Below are positions 45,845-54,852 of a stretch of 64,000 nt of DNA, piece after piece; within the stretch, counting starts at the first letter, position 1; each line of letters starts with the position of its first letter. This stretch comes from an uncultured Clostridia bacterium (lineage in GTDB: Bacteria > Bacillota > Clostridia > Christensenellales > UBA1242). The notes beneath the pieces were generated by a model, which was not told the DNA's origin, ran no database searches, and saw only the letters and a list, made by a program, of their open reading frames with translations. The stretch is taken from the NCBI GenBank assembly GCA_934754495.1, contig CAKVHW010000003.1, forward strand, positions 1-64,000, in the 5' to 3' direction. The position numbers were made by a program, and so were the translations under genes.

Positions 45845-46605
45845 CAATTGACACTCATGCGCATTTAACTGATGAGCATTATGCTAATCCTGCTGAAATG
45901 ATAAACAATTTTGAAGCAGATGGTCTTCAAATGGTTTTCACGGTTGGGTGTGATAAAAAGTCTAGTCTAGATGCTGTAAAATTTGCTGACACTTATAAAA
46001 ATGTGTATGCAATTATTGGCTATCACCCAGACGATGTGGCAAATTATGATGAAAGTATTTTTGAACACCTTAACAATCCAAAAGTTATTGGTGTTGGTGA
46101 AATTGGGCTAGATTATCATACAACTAAAGACAATAAAGAACTTCAAAAACAAGTTTTTATAAAACAACTTGAAATTGCTCATAAATATGGCTTACCTGTT
46201 ATAATTCACTCTCGTGATGCAGTGGGCGACACTCTTGAAATACTGAAATTGCACAAAAATTTGCTTACAAATGGCGGAATTTGGCATTGTTTTAACGAAA
46301 GTCAAGAAACGTTTAACGAAATAAAAAAGTTGGGTTTGATTGTAAGTTTTGGCGGAGTTACAACATTTAAAAATGCAAAAAACACCACCGAACTTATAAA
46401 AAATGCCGATTTGAGTGATTTTGTGCTTGAAACCGATTGTCCATATCTTACTCCAGAGCCAATGCGTGGCAAAGCGATAAATCAACCTAAATATGTGCTT
46501 TATACAGCACAACACATTGCTGATGTAAAGGAAATGAATATCAACAAGGTTATAGAAGCCACAAATAACAATACTTTTAAATTATTTAAAAAGTTGGGTA
46601 AATAA
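45838..46605 (+). CDS. tatD: TatD family metal-dependent DNase
   Basis: 255 residues, TIM-barrel metallohydrolase. Metal ligands are in IDTHAHLTD, VIGVGEIGLDYH, IIHSRDA and LETDCPYLTP. Members are 3'-5' exonucleases or D-aminoacyl-type hydrolases involved in DNA quality control. Start overlaps metG and stop overlaps the rsmA ATG, so the three genes are one operon. Confidence 0.95.
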   Translation: MLAIDTHAHLTDEHYANPAEMINNFEADGLQMVFTVGCDKKSSLDAVKFADTYKNVYAIIGYHPDDVANYDESIFEHLNNPKVIGVGEIGLDYHTTKDNKELQKQVFIKQLEIAHKYGLPVIIHSRDAVGDTLEILKLHKNLLTNGGIWHCFNESQETFNEIKKLGLIVSFGGVTTFKNAKNTTELIKNADLSDFVLETDCPYLTPEPMRGKAINQPKYVLYTAQHIADVKEMNINKVIEATNNNTFKLFKKLGK

Positions 46606-47429
46606 TGGGTGTAGAAGTAATTAAAAAGCACGACTTTAAATTTAATAAAAAGTATGGACAAAACTTTATTTTTGACACAAATCTTTTAAATGCTATTGTT
46701 GATGATGCAAGTGTAGACAAAACAACAACTGTGTTAGAAATTGGTTGTGGTGCAGGCACTCTTACTAAACAAATTGCCCTAAAAGCAAAACGAGTGGTTG
46801 GTTATGAAATAGACGAAAACCTAAAACCACTTTTGCAAGAAACATTAATTGGGGTAGATAATGCGGAAATCGTTTTTGGCGATGTTATGCAACAAAAAAC
46901 AAGCGAAATCGAGAAAAAACTTGGTGATGATTATGTGATAATTGCAAATTTGCCATATTACATAACAACCCCAATTATCTTTAAGTTTTTGGAAGAAGCA
47001 AAACACTTAAAACGTCTTGTTATTATGGTTCAATTGGAAGTGGCAGAACGTCTTACTGCCGATGAAAATACTGAGAACTATGGCGCAATTACTGCCCAAC
47101 TAAAATATAGGTCTAATGTAAAAATTACACGTATTGTAAAACGTAACATGTTTACGCCAGCACCTAATGTAGATAGTGCAGTGGTGAGAATAGACTTTGT
47201 TAATAAGTACGAAATTCTTGATGAAAAATTACTTAACAATCTAATAAAATCTGCTTTTCAAATGCGTAGAAAAACTCTTGTAAACAATCTAAAAAATAGT
47301 TTTGGTTATACTAATGATTATTGTTTGACCTTGCTGGAAAAATTAGGTCTTCCAGCTACTGTTAGGGGTGAAGCACTTAAAATAGAACAATTTGTAGAAC
47401 TTGCTAATTTAATTGCAAGCCAAAAATAA
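46605..47429 (+). CDS. rsmA: 16S rRNA dimethyladenosine transferase RsmA (KsgA)
   Basis: Dimethylates the two adjacent adenosines near the 3' end of 16S rRNA late in small-subunit assembly. 274 residues: Rossmann SAM motif LEIGCGAGTL, YEIDENL, and the catalytic NLPYYITTPI. The C-terminal helical domain is complete. Its ATG overlaps the tatD stop by one base; no rnmV gene lies between, unlike many relatives. Confidence 0.97.
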   Translation: MGVEVIKKHDFKFNKKYGQNFIFDTNLLNAIVDDASVDKTTTVLEIGCGAGTLTKQIALKAKRVVGYEIDENLKPLLQETLIGVDNAEIVFGDVMQQKTSEIEKKLGDDYVIIANLPYYITTPIIFKFLEEAKHLKRLVIMVQLEVAERLTADENTENYGAITAQLKYRSNVKITRIVKRNMFTPAPNVDSAVVRIDFVNKYEILDEKLLNNLIKSAFQMRRKTLVNNLKNSFGYTNDYCLTLLEKLGLPATVRGEALKIEQFVELANLIASQK

Positions 47430-47444
47430 AAAATTTATAAATTA

Positions 47445-47472
47445 AGGAGAACTGAAAAGGTTCTCTTTTTTT
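47445..47472 (+). terminator. Terminator after rsmA
   Basis: GAGAAC / GTTCTC stem then T7. Confidence 0.75.
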
Positions 47473-47574
47473 GTTCATTTTTCTACAAATGTCGTGTTAA
47501 ATTTTAAAGATACTTTAAACTTTTTTTAGCATAAGTAATATATAATTAAATAGTACATAATGGGAGAGTGGTTA

Positions 47575-48516
47575 ATGGGATTTTATAAAAAAACAATTTT
47601 GCTAACCAATAGGCAAAATTATGATAAAGGAATGACAGTGCTTACTATTGAAAAAAACAATAGTGGTGTTTTTGGAAATATTAAGGCCTACGATTTTGAT
47701 GCAAAAAATATGGTGCTTGGCATTAGTGTGAATGGCGAAAAATTAGTAAAACAAAATGTAATTTTTGCAAACGACAATGCTTTTACTTTTAAACTTGATA
47801 ATAGTTTTGACATTAATGCAAGGCTTGGGTGTGTGCTTTGTAGTCGTGGTGAAAATGGATATACACCTTTGCTTTGGGGTGCTAATGAAAACCGTGCAGA
47901 ACTAAAGCAAGATGTGATAAACTTAATGGAAAAAGAAAACGATTTGTCAGAACAAAAAACGCCAAAATCTCAAGAAATTAAGGCTGATTATAATACTATG
48001 CAAAGTGCTATGCAAAAAATGGAAAAATGTGAAAATTTAGCCAATATTAATGCACTGAATAATGTAAAATATGATAGTCAAAAACAGGTGCTTAAAAGTG
48101 AGGAAAAAGCTAAACTTTTTGAAAACGATGACGATGAAATTGATAAAATAATTGATAAAGAATTAGACGAACCACAAAACTTTTTTGACCTTGTTGGTGA
48201 CCAGATTGACGAGTTGTTTGATAAGTTTCCGCACGATGAAAATTTGGCAAAATTAATTCCAAATTCTAAATGGGTTAGGGTAGATTATGACGGTACTGGC
48301 AAGGATTATATAATAGGTTTGATATATGAAGATGATACATTAAAATACATTTGTTATGGTGTACCAGGGGAATACAATACTCAGCCACCGCAGGAACTTT
48401 TAAAGTTTAGTCAATGGCTTCCGGTTGACCCAGGTAATCCTGATATTGGCTTTTGGGTTATGTTTCAAGATGCCACAACAGGAGATAGTATAGAGATAGA
48501 TGATATGGCACTTTAA
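47575..48516 (+). CDS. Hypothetical protein, 313 residues
   Basis: Start at ATG 47575, preceded by GGGAG; the ATG at 47560 lies upstream of that site. The N-terminal 110 residues are beta-rich (MGFYKKTILLTNRQNYDKG, SVNGEKLVKQNVIF). The middle (about 110-205) is charged and low in complexity, probably disordered. The C-terminal part (LVGDQIDELFDKFPHDENL then WVRVDYDGTGKDYIIGLIY) looks like a conserved domain seen in Clostridia hypothetical proteins. No signal peptide, function unknown. Confidence 0.85.
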   Translation: MGFYKKTILLTNRQNYDKGMTVLTIEKNNSGVFGNIKAYDFDAKNMVLGISVNGEKLVKQNVIFANDNAFTFKLDNSFDINARLGCVLCSRGENGYTPLLWGANENRAELKQDVINLMEKENDLSEQKTPKSQEIKADYNTMQSAMQKMEKCENLANINALNNVKYDSQKQVLKSEEKAKLFENDDDEIDKIIDKELDEPQNFFDLVGDQIDELFDKFPHDENLAKLIPNSKWVRVDYDGTGKDYIIGLIYEDDTLKYICYGVPGEYNTQPPQELLKFSQWLPVDPGNPDIGFWVMFQDATTGDSIEIDDMAL

Positions 48517-48524
48517 TACAAAAA

Positions 48525-48553
48525 GCACTCCACTTTAACGGAGTGTTTTTTTT
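48525..48553 (+). terminator. Terminator after hypothetical gene
   Basis: CACTCC / GGAGTG stem, 8-nt loop, T8. Confidence 0.8.
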
Positions 48554-48707
48554 GTGCTATCGCACTTCTTACCAAAACTTACTTTATTGTGTAATATTAG
48601 TAAATCTAAATCTTTGTGCTATCGCACTTTCTATCAAAACATGCTTTATTATGCAATGTTAGTAAATCTAAATCTTTGTGCTGGCATGCTCTTTATCAAA
48701 ATGTGGA
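48551..48707. repeat. 62-nt tandem repeat, about 2.5 copies
   Basis: Units begin at 48551, 48613 and 48675 with TTTGTGCT and a period of exactly 62 nt; each has a GTGC.. short palindrome and (in the complete units) the end TAGTAAATCTAAATC. Copies differ at several positions. Non-coding. The remaining 48708-48889 shows no other feature. Confidence 0.85.
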
Positions 48708-48889
48708 GAGTGAAAAGTTGAAAGTGGAAAGCGGAATTAAGGATTATTTAATTATGACCATATGAATAACAAATGTCTTAGGACAGGCTAAACTGGAAGT
48801 GTAAATGTTTGTGATTTAGTGGTTGGCATTATATAGTATTATATTTATATAAAAAGGCTATACTTATATATAAATATAAACTAAAACAA

Positions 48890-48934
48890 TTGACTTGAGG
48901 GTTATAATTTGCTAATATTATTTAGCAATTATAA
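48890..48934 (+). promoter_or_regulatory. Lipoprotein promoter with dyad operator
   Basis: TTGACT (48890-48895), 17-nt spacer, TAATAT (48913-48918). A near-perfect dyad with TTGCTAA/TTAGCAA at its core, extending to TTATAATT on each side with one bulged base (48902-48934), overlaps the -10, as a repressor site would. Confidence 0.6.
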
Positions 48935-48955
48935 TTTATCTTATATGGAGAAAGT

Positions 48956-50398
48956 ATGAAAAAATTTATTGTAAATTTAGTTTTGGTTGTGTGTGCATGC
49001 ACAATGTTACTATGTGGATGCGGAAGCACAGCTGCTTTGAAAGATAACCCAGCGACAGATGCTGCAATTATTGGAAATGGCGGATACAGTGTTGTTAAGG
49101 GTGATTATCTATACTATGTAAATGGTTTTTTGAGTGATTACAAGACCGCTCTTGACGATTACAAAAAAGACAATGTGTACGGCAAAGTTGTGTATGGTGC
49201 AATTTATCGTACAAAACTTGTTAACGATAAAGTGGAAAAAGACGAAAAAGGTTTCCTAAAAAACACCGAACGTGTTGTTCCTAAAGTTGTTGGCTTTGAA
49301 AATGGTGGATTTTATATTGTTGGCGATTACATTTATTATGGCACACCATATATGCAAAAGAATGCTGATGGTGTTTTGCAAAACGATAGAGTGAGCATCA
49401 ATCGCATTAAAATTGACGGAACTGGAAACAAAGAAATGTATGTTACTAGTAAAGATGTAACTGATCTAGACTGGAAAGTATACAACTATAACAACAATGC
49501 ATATGTTGTTGTTGCAGAAGATAAAAAAGTGGTTTCTATTCGTTTTGATGGTAAAAAACTTGTAAACAAAACCGTAGTTGAAGAAGCCGGAAGTTTTGTT
49601 TTGAATGACGACCTTAGCCCTGCCAACGAATATGTATACTACACACGTAGCAAAAAAGATGATGAAAAAGATTACACAACAAGTGGAAACTTACTATGTA
49701 AGGCAAGTTTTATTACTGGCGAAGAAACAGTATATGAAATGGACAAAGTAAGTACTTTTGATATTAAAGGTTATGTAAATAATCGTATTTACTACACACA
49801 AGCAGTTAGCAATACTTACACAAGTTTGTATGCCCTAAATGCAAGTGTTAGCCTTAAAAACCAAGCACCTGTAAAACTTAGTGATAATGAATATTCAAGT
49901 TATTATTTTGTTGAAGGTGTAAATTACACAGTTGTTGCACTAGATAGCAACAAAAACCTTGTAAGATTATTTAATGATAATGGCACAGTAAAGCGTGACG
50001 ATATTGCAAGCAGTATCTCAACAGTTGTTGGTGTAAGTGATAATTATATTTATTATATTGATAGTTCTACATTAAAACGTGTAAACATAACCACAAAAGC
50101 AAGCCAAACAGTATCGAATATTGGCGATGCAGAAGGCAAAACATTCTTGCTATCTGATGCAACAGCGGTTGACCTTGATGGCAGATATGTATATGTTTAT
50201 GCTTCTTACACTTCGGCTACTAAGGAAAAAAATGATAATGGTGAGGAAACCGCTATTACATCATATTATCTAAACCGTATTGACACATTCGCAAACAGCA
50301 TGGTTGCTGAATTTGTGGGCAAAATGGAAGATAAACACCTTCCTAGCGAACCTGAAAAAAACGAAACAACTGACGAAACACCAAAGTGGGTTTACTAA
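48956..50398 (+). CDS. Lipoprotein with beta-propeller-like repeats
   Basis: 480 residues. Signal peptide with lipobox LLCGC (Cys about residue 22). The mature part has regularly spaced YYV/YIYY-type strands (GDYLYYVNG, GDYIYYG, NEYVYYTRS, DNYIYYIDS, DGRYVYVYA), the pattern of DUF5050-like propeller proteins. Acidic Pro/Glu tail. Extracellular, membrane-tethered; function unknown. Ribosome binding site TGGAGAAAG. Confidence 0.85.
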   Translation: MKKFIVNLVLVVCACTMLLCGCGSTAALKDNPATDAAIIGNGGYSVVKGDYLYYVNGFLSDYKTALDDYKKDNVYGKVVYGAIYRTKLVNDKVEKDEKGFLKNTERVVPKVVGFENGGFYIVGDYIYYGTPYMQKNADGVLQNDRVSINRIKIDGTGNKEMYVTSKDVTDLDWKVYNYNNNAYVVVAEDKKVVSIRFDGKKLVNKTVVEEAGSFVLNDDLSPANEYVYYTRSKKDDEKDYTTSGNLLCKASFITGEETVYEMDKVSTFDIKGYVNNRIYYTQAVSNTYTSLYALNASVSLKNQAPVKLSDNEYSSYYFVEGVNYTVVALDSNKNLVRLFNDNGTVKRDDIASSISTVVGVSDNYIYYIDSSTLKRVNITTKASQTVSNIGDAEGKTFLLSDATAVDLDGRYVYVYASYTSATKEKNDNGEETAITSYYLNRIDTFANSMVAEFVGKMEDKHLPSEPEKNETTDETPKWVY

Positions 50399-50410
50399 TA
50401 TAAAACAACA

Positions 50411-50444
50411 AAAAACACTACATTTAAGTAGTGTTTTTTCTTTT
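50411..50444 (+). terminator. Terminator before spo0A
   Basis: AAAACACTAC / GTAGTGTTTT stem, 6-nt loop, T-rich tail. Confidence 0.85.
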
Positions 50445-50534
50445 TAACACAATATATTGTTTAAAATGGTATATAACTTTCAAAAAGCCTATATTAAATT
50501 TTATTACGATGTTTAATCATAATTTCGTAGCATT

Positions 50535-50541
50535 TTCGACA
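50535..50541 (-). promoter_or_regulatory. 0A box upstream of spo0A
   Basis: TTCGACA, the reverse complement of the Spo0A binding consensus TGTCGAA, 140 nt before spo0A. Suggests autoregulation. A sigma-A-like promoter (TTGACG, 16 nt, TAAGAT) lies between at about 50603-50630; no clear sigma-H site. Confidence 0.6.
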
Positions 50542-50680
50542 ATTTTCTAGTCCGATTTTTAAAATGTGTGAAGTAATGTCAAAATATGTGGTTACTTTTG
50601 GTTTGACGTGTAATTTTTTGGTGTTAAGATGTAATCAATCGGTCACGGAAAAGTGAGAAAAAAATTAGGAGATAAAAGAA

Positions 50681-51439
50681 ATGAACGAAAAAAGAAAAAT
50701 TGTGGTTGTTGATAACAACAACGAATTACAAAGGGGAATTAAAACATTCTATGGATCAGACGATGCCGTAGAAGTGGTTGATACATTTAATGATGTAAAC
50801 AAAACAATAGACTATGTTAAAGAAAATAACGTAGATATTGTTGTTACTGACTTGGTTTTGCCAAATGCTGATGGATATGCCCTTATAGAAGGGTTAAAGG
50901 CATTGCCGAATTGCCCCAAAATAATTGTTGCGTCTGCAATATTTGAAGACCAATTTATAAAACGTGCTTTTGCACTAGGTGTAAGTTATTATATGATAAA
51001 ACCTATTGACTTTAAGCTTCTTGATACTCGTATTAATGAAATTTTAAATAGTGGTGAGGGAGCACTTGTTTCAAGACGTCCAATTAGAAACAAACAACTT
51101 GAAGAAAAAATTACAAACATATTTATTACTGTTGGTATTCCAGCACACATTAAAGGTTATCAATTTTTGCGTGAAGCAATTAAAATGGCGATTGACAACC
51201 CTGACATTATTAATTCCATTACTAAAAAGTTGTATCCAAGCATTGCCGAAAGATTTGAGACAAGTTCTAGTAAGGTGGAACGTGCTATTAGGCATGCAAT
51301 AGAAGTGGCTTGGAATAGGGGCAAAATTGAAAATATTAATTCGCTTTTTGGTATTAGAGTGTACAGCAACAATGAAAAACCAACCAATGGTGAATTTATA
51401 GCACTTGTTGCGGACAAAATGTTGATTGAAGGGGCATAA
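50681..51439 (+). CDS. spo0A: Sporulation master regulator Spo0A
   Basis: Response regulator that, once phosphorylated, commits the cell to sporulation. 252 residues. Receiver (1-120): phospho-acceptor Asp in VTDLVLPNADGY, Lys in MIKPIDF, and Ser in place of the usual Thr (VASAIFED). The acidic pocket reads VDNNNEL where Bacillus has ADDNREL, so the second Asp is Asn. The C-terminal Spo0A DNA-binding domain (about 140-252) has the recognition helix SSKVERAIRHAIEVAW. The usual upstream spoIVB is not adjacent. AGGAG precedes the ATG. Confidence 0.96.
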   Translation: MNEKRKIVVVDNNNELQRGIKTFYGSDDAVEVVDTFNDVNKTIDYVKENNVDIVVTDLVLPNADGYALIEGLKALPNCPKIIVASAIFEDQFIKRAFALGVSYYMIKPIDFKLLDTRINEILNSGEGALVSRRPIRNKQLEEKITNIFITVGIPAHIKGYQFLREAIKMAIDNPDIINSITKKLYPSIAERFETSSSKVERAIRHAIEVAWNRGKIENINSLFGIRVYSNNEKPTNGEFIALVADKMLIEGA

Positions 51440-51550
51440 ATTTAAAGTAATAGGAATATTTAAAGAAAAATAAAAATTTTATGTATTAAATAGTTTACAA
51501 ATTTATCATATAGTGTATAATATGGTAAGTAAAATTTAAGGAGACTTTGT

Positions 51551-52069
51551 ATGAAGCCACAATACATAAAATGTCCAAGATGTGAATTAAATTATATTCT
51601 TAAAAAAGATAAATATTGTGATGTTTGCAAACAAGAAATGAAAGCGGGTTGCCTAGAAGAAAGCGAACATGAAGATTACGAAGAAGGAATGGAACTTTGC
51701 CCAATTTGCAAAGTAAACTTTTTGCAGGAAGGCGAAACAATTTGTCCAACTTGCCAAGAAGAACAAATGGCATACGATAAGGACGATGATGTTGATTGGA
51801 AGAGTGTTGTTGAAAATCAAACCGATGAAGACGAAGATTTAGATTTGCTTCCAGTTGAAGAAAACGATGAAATTAGCGAAGAAATGGACAACGCATTCTC
51901 TAAAGACCTTGATGACGACTTTGCTGATGAAGAAAGCGAAGATGAAGAATACGACGATGATGACCTTGACGATGACTTCGATGATTCGTTAAATGATGAC
52001 GATGTTGATGATGACGATGATGATGACGATCAACCTGCCGATGATGACGACGATGATGATGAATATTAA
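51551..52069 (+). CDS. Zinc-ribbon protein with very acidic Asp tail
   Basis: 172 residues. The first 75 contain four CxxC pairs (CPRC, CDVC, CPIC, CPTC) forming two probable zinc ribbons. From residue 76 the sequence is almost all Asp and Glu, ending in long Asp runs around a single QPA. Predicted disordered and strongly negative, able to bind cations, calcium or basic proteins. No family recognised. It stands between spo0A and the veg-sipL pair with its own terminator, so a sporulation link is plausible by position only. Confidence 0.88.
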   Translation: MKPQYIKCPRCELNYILKKDKYCDVCKQEMKAGCLEESEHEDYEEGMELCPICKVNFLQEGETICPTCQEEQMAYDKDDDVDWKSVVENQTDEDEDLDLLPVEENDEISEEMDNAFSKDLDDDFADEESEDEEYDDDDLDDDFDDSLNDDDVDDDDDDDDQPADDDDDDDEY

Positions 52070-52076
52070 AATTAAG

Positions 52077-52107
52077 AAAGCTTAAGATTTTTACTTAAGC
52101 TTTTTTT
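52077..52107 (+). terminator. Terminator after Asp-rich gene
   Basis: AAAGCTTAAG / CTTAAGCTTT perfect stem then T7. Confidence 0.85.
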
Positions 52108-52174
52108 ATTGTGCTTTCGCTTTCGAATATTTTTGCCATTTTTTGGAAATAATACCTAAAAAGGGGAAGTATTG

Positions 52175-52393
52175 ATGTCGTATTTAGATGTAAAACAAAC
52201 AGTACAAGACTTGCATGGAAAAAATATAATATGCGAAATAAATAGGGGAAGAAATAAAATTATTAGAGTGCCAATAAAAATATCTCAGGTGTATTCGTCA
52301 ATGTTTACAATTGAACCGCTTGAAAGTGTGGAATTAGATAGAAAAAGTTTTTCATATAGCGATGTGATGTGTGGGGATATTAAATTTTTGTAA
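52175..52393 (+). CDS. veg: Veg family protein
   Basis: 72 residues from ATG 52175 with AAGGGGAAG upstream (a TTG one codon earlier is less likely). Veg is a small conserved Bacillota protein; in Bacillus it stimulates biofilm genes, and it often sits beside a spore-coat gene in Clostridia. Recognisable by DVKQTVQDLHGKNIICEINRG-like start (broken here for brevity) and VELDRKSFSYSDV. Confidence 0.9.
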   Translation: MSYLDVKQTVQDLHGKNIICEINRGRNKIIRVPIKISQVYSSMFTIEPLESVELDRKSFSYSDVMCGDIKFL

Positions 52394-52467
52394 ATTTTTA
52401 AATTTTTCGTCATAACTAGTAAAGTGCCATAATACAATATAACAACATTACTTTAGGGGGTTTTGAA

Positions 52468-53991
52468 ATGGCATTTGAACCAAGCTTTGATAAAATCACA
52501 GCGAGTTATAGAAAAAATATTGGTAGTACTCAAGCACAAATTGACTGCAAATTGCCACTTATAGAAGATGTAAATAAGGTGGTTTGTAGTAATGCAAAAG
52601 CATGTGTAATGCAAGCAGATTATAATGGCAAAGAAGTGTCGTATTCGGGCTATGTTGCTTTTCAAGTAACATATTTGACCAATGAAAACGAACCGCTTGC
52701 ACTAGATTATACGGCGGAGTTTAAGGAAACATATCCTTATCAACAAGAAGGTGTTTTTACACCTGTTGTGGGTGTGGCGGTAGTTGATGTCAACACTCAA
52801 GTTGTTGGCGGTGAAATTAAGGTTACTGCAATTGTTGAAAGTGTAATTGACGGTATTTTTAGTGAAAGCCAAAACGTGCTTGTTGGTGTGAATGGGGACA
52901 ATGTGTTTGCTAAAAATGATATTCTTACATATTCAAGTTTTGTGGGTACAGTGCAAAACAGATTTGATGAAAACAATGATATAGAAATTAAAGACAGTGT
53001 GGCAAAAGTTTTGTCTGTGTGCCCAAGTGTGTATTTAGATAGTGTTGAAGTATTTGATAGATATGTTACCGTTAAGGGCGGTGTGTTTGTAGATATTTCA
53101 TATGTGGCAGAAAACAATACAATCCGCACAACACAAGGCAAATTTGCATTCACTCAAGAAGTTGCTGGTGATGAAATAGGTCAAGATAGTTTTGTGCAAA
53201 GTGTTGTGCAACTTGCATTTAATGATATTAAAATCACAACTTCTATCGACACTGATATGGCAATTGTAAATGTGTTTACACCTGTAATGTATACAGGATA
53301 TGTGTATAATAAAAACACCGTGGATATTGTTACTGATTTGTTTAGTGGAACACATTTTACAAATGTAAACGTTAATAGTTTGCCAACTATGAGAGAGTAT
53401 GCTGAAACATCTTTTGACGACAAAATTAGTGGCAATGTAGAAATTCAAGAAAATGCACCTTTTATTGACGAAATGCTTGGCGTGTGCTGTGGCAACGTAG
53501 CACTTGCTAATGCTAGCATTAATGATGGCAATTTTACTGTTGAAGGTGTTGCACATACTAATGTATTGTATTTAAATAAAGAACTTAATACAATTTGCTC
53601 GGTTGAAGTTGAAATGCCTTTTTCACTTACTAATCCTACAGATTATACTAATACCGTTATGCCGATTGTACAATTATCATTAACCGAAATTAATGCCCGT
53701 GCAAGAAGGGGTAAGGATATTGAAGTTACTGCAACTTTGGCAGTGTTTGCAAACTTCTTTGAAAATGACAAAGATGCAGTTATAACCGCTGTTACTGATG
53801 AAGATGAAGTACCAGAAGAAGAATGTGCTTTATCTATCTACTTGACTAAAGATGGCGATACTGTTTGGAATATTGCTAAGGAATTAAGGGTTTCTCCAGA
53901 AAGACTTGTAGAACAAAATCCAACCTTAACAGAGCCTATAACTGCTGGTACTAGAATAGTTGTTTATCGTCAAAAACAAGTAGAATATTAA
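52468..53991 (+). CDS. sipL: SipL-like spore coat protein (DUF3794 plus LysM)
   Basis: 507 residues. Two or three DUF3794 (SPOCS) repeats make up residues 1-440 and a LysM domain closes the protein (about 458-504: KDGDTVWNIAKELRVSPERL then ITAGTRIVVY). This is the architecture of Clostridioides SipL, which binds SpoIVA and anchors the coat basement layer to the forespore. The spacing of 74 nt to veg and the veg-sipL order match Clostridia. AGGGGG ribosome binding site. Confidence 0.9.
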   Translation: MAFEPSFDKITASYRKNIGSTQAQIDCKLPLIEDVNKVVCSNAKACVMQADYNGKEVSYSGYVAFQVTYLTNENEPLALDYTAEFKETYPYQQEGVFTPVVGVAVVDVNTQVVGGEIKVTAIVESVIDGIFSESQNVLVGVNGDNVFAKNDILTYSSFVGTVQNRFDENNDIEIKDSVAKVLSVCPSVYLDSVEVFDRYVTVKGGVFVDISYVAENNTIRTTQGKFAFTQEVAGDEIGQDSFVQSVVQLAFNDIKITTSIDTDMAIVNVFTPVMYTGYVYNKNTVDIVTDLFSGTHFTNVNVNSLPTMREYAETSFDDKISGNVEIQENAPFIDEMLGVCCGNVALANASINDGNFTVEGVAHTNVLYLNKELNTICSVEVEMPFSLTNPTDYTNTVMPIVQLSLTEINARARRGKDIEVTATLAVFANFFENDKDAVITAVTDEDEVPEEECALSIYLTKDGDTVWNIAKELRVSPERLVEQNPTLTEPITAGTRIVVYRQKQVEY

Positions 53992-54006
53992 TGCCATATT
54001 TTCCCT

Positions 54007-54038
54007 AAAAAACGAACAATTTTTGTTCGTTTTTTTTG
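54007..54038 (+). terminator. Terminator after sipL
   Basis: AACGAACAA / TTGTTCGTT stem, 3-nt loop, T8. The following 54039-54309 is AT-rich with TTTGTCA/TTGACA motifs (54151-54180) and no gene. Confidence 0.85.
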
Positions 54039-54309
54039 TTGTCTAATTTTACTTTAATAATTATTTTATTGTTTGAAAGCATTATTAAATATGTGTTACT
54101 GTATAAAAAAATAATTTATTGTGTATATTGTTGTGTTTTAATTATGATATTTTGTCATAATGTTGTTGTTTTTTGACATAAAGTCACAAATATAATAATT
54201 AGACATTGTTTTTTGCATGTAAAACAGTGAATACAATAAGATAAAATGAAGTAAAAACGTTTAAAACAATACTAAATAGTCAATAATTAAGCAAATTAAA
54301 GGTGAAAAT

Positions 54310-54852
54310 ATGAAAAAATTTGTTATTTTAATGTGTTTATTATTGTTTGTTGCATTTTGTTTTACTGGTTGTACTGGTAATAATGCAGTTAAGGTGGGAG
54401 GTGATAGTGGTAAATACTTAAGAATACATATTCGTGCTAATAGTGATTTAGATGTTGACCAACATACAAAGTATTATATAAAAGATGTTGTTGTTACTTA
54501 TTTAAGTCCTTATTTAAAATTGTGTAAGAATAAGACTGATGCTGTGACGACAATAAATTCAAAACTTGATACTCTTAATCGTATTGTAAATTTTGCCCTT
54601 ATTGATAAGGGTTTTGATTATGGCAGTAGTGTGGAAATTAATAACGAGTTTTTTCCAACAAAATCGTATGAAAATCTTACATTGAATGCTGGTTTTTATG
54701 ATGCACTAATTATTAAGCTTGGTGTGGGGGTTGGTCAAAATTGGTGGTGTGTGGTGTATCCCAATATTTGTTTTAACGAACCTACAAATGTTGTATATAA
54801 AAGTAAAATCAAGGAAATAATTGACAAAGCAAGGGGTGATTGTTATGAATAA
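54310..54852 (+). CDS. spoIIR: Stage II sporulation protein R
   Basis: Forespore-secreted signal that activates the SpoIIGA protease and thus sigma-E in the mother cell. 180 residues: signal-peptide-like N-terminus with a Cys at FTGC (possibly lipid-modified), then the family markers LRIHIRANSDLDVDQ, and GVGVGQNWWCVVYPNICF near the C-terminus. The start follows AAAGGTG. It overlaps sleB by eight bases. Confidence 0.93.
   Translation: MKKFVILMCLLLFVAFCFTGCTGNNAVKVGGDSGKYLRIHIRANSDLDVDQHTKYYIKDVVVTYLSPYLKLCKNKTDAVTTINSKLDTLNRIVNFALIDKGFDYGSSVEINNEFFPTKSYENLTLNAGFYDALIIKLGVGVGQNWWCVVYPNICFNEPTNVVYKSKIKEIIDKARGDCYE

Noticed and set aside
48551..48707. Tandem repeat as a CRISPR array
   Set aside because: Only 2.5 degenerate units directly abutting, no unique spacers and no cas genes.
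52077..52107. AAGCTTAAG inverted repeat as an operator for veg
   Set aside because: The T7 tail makes it an ordinary terminator.
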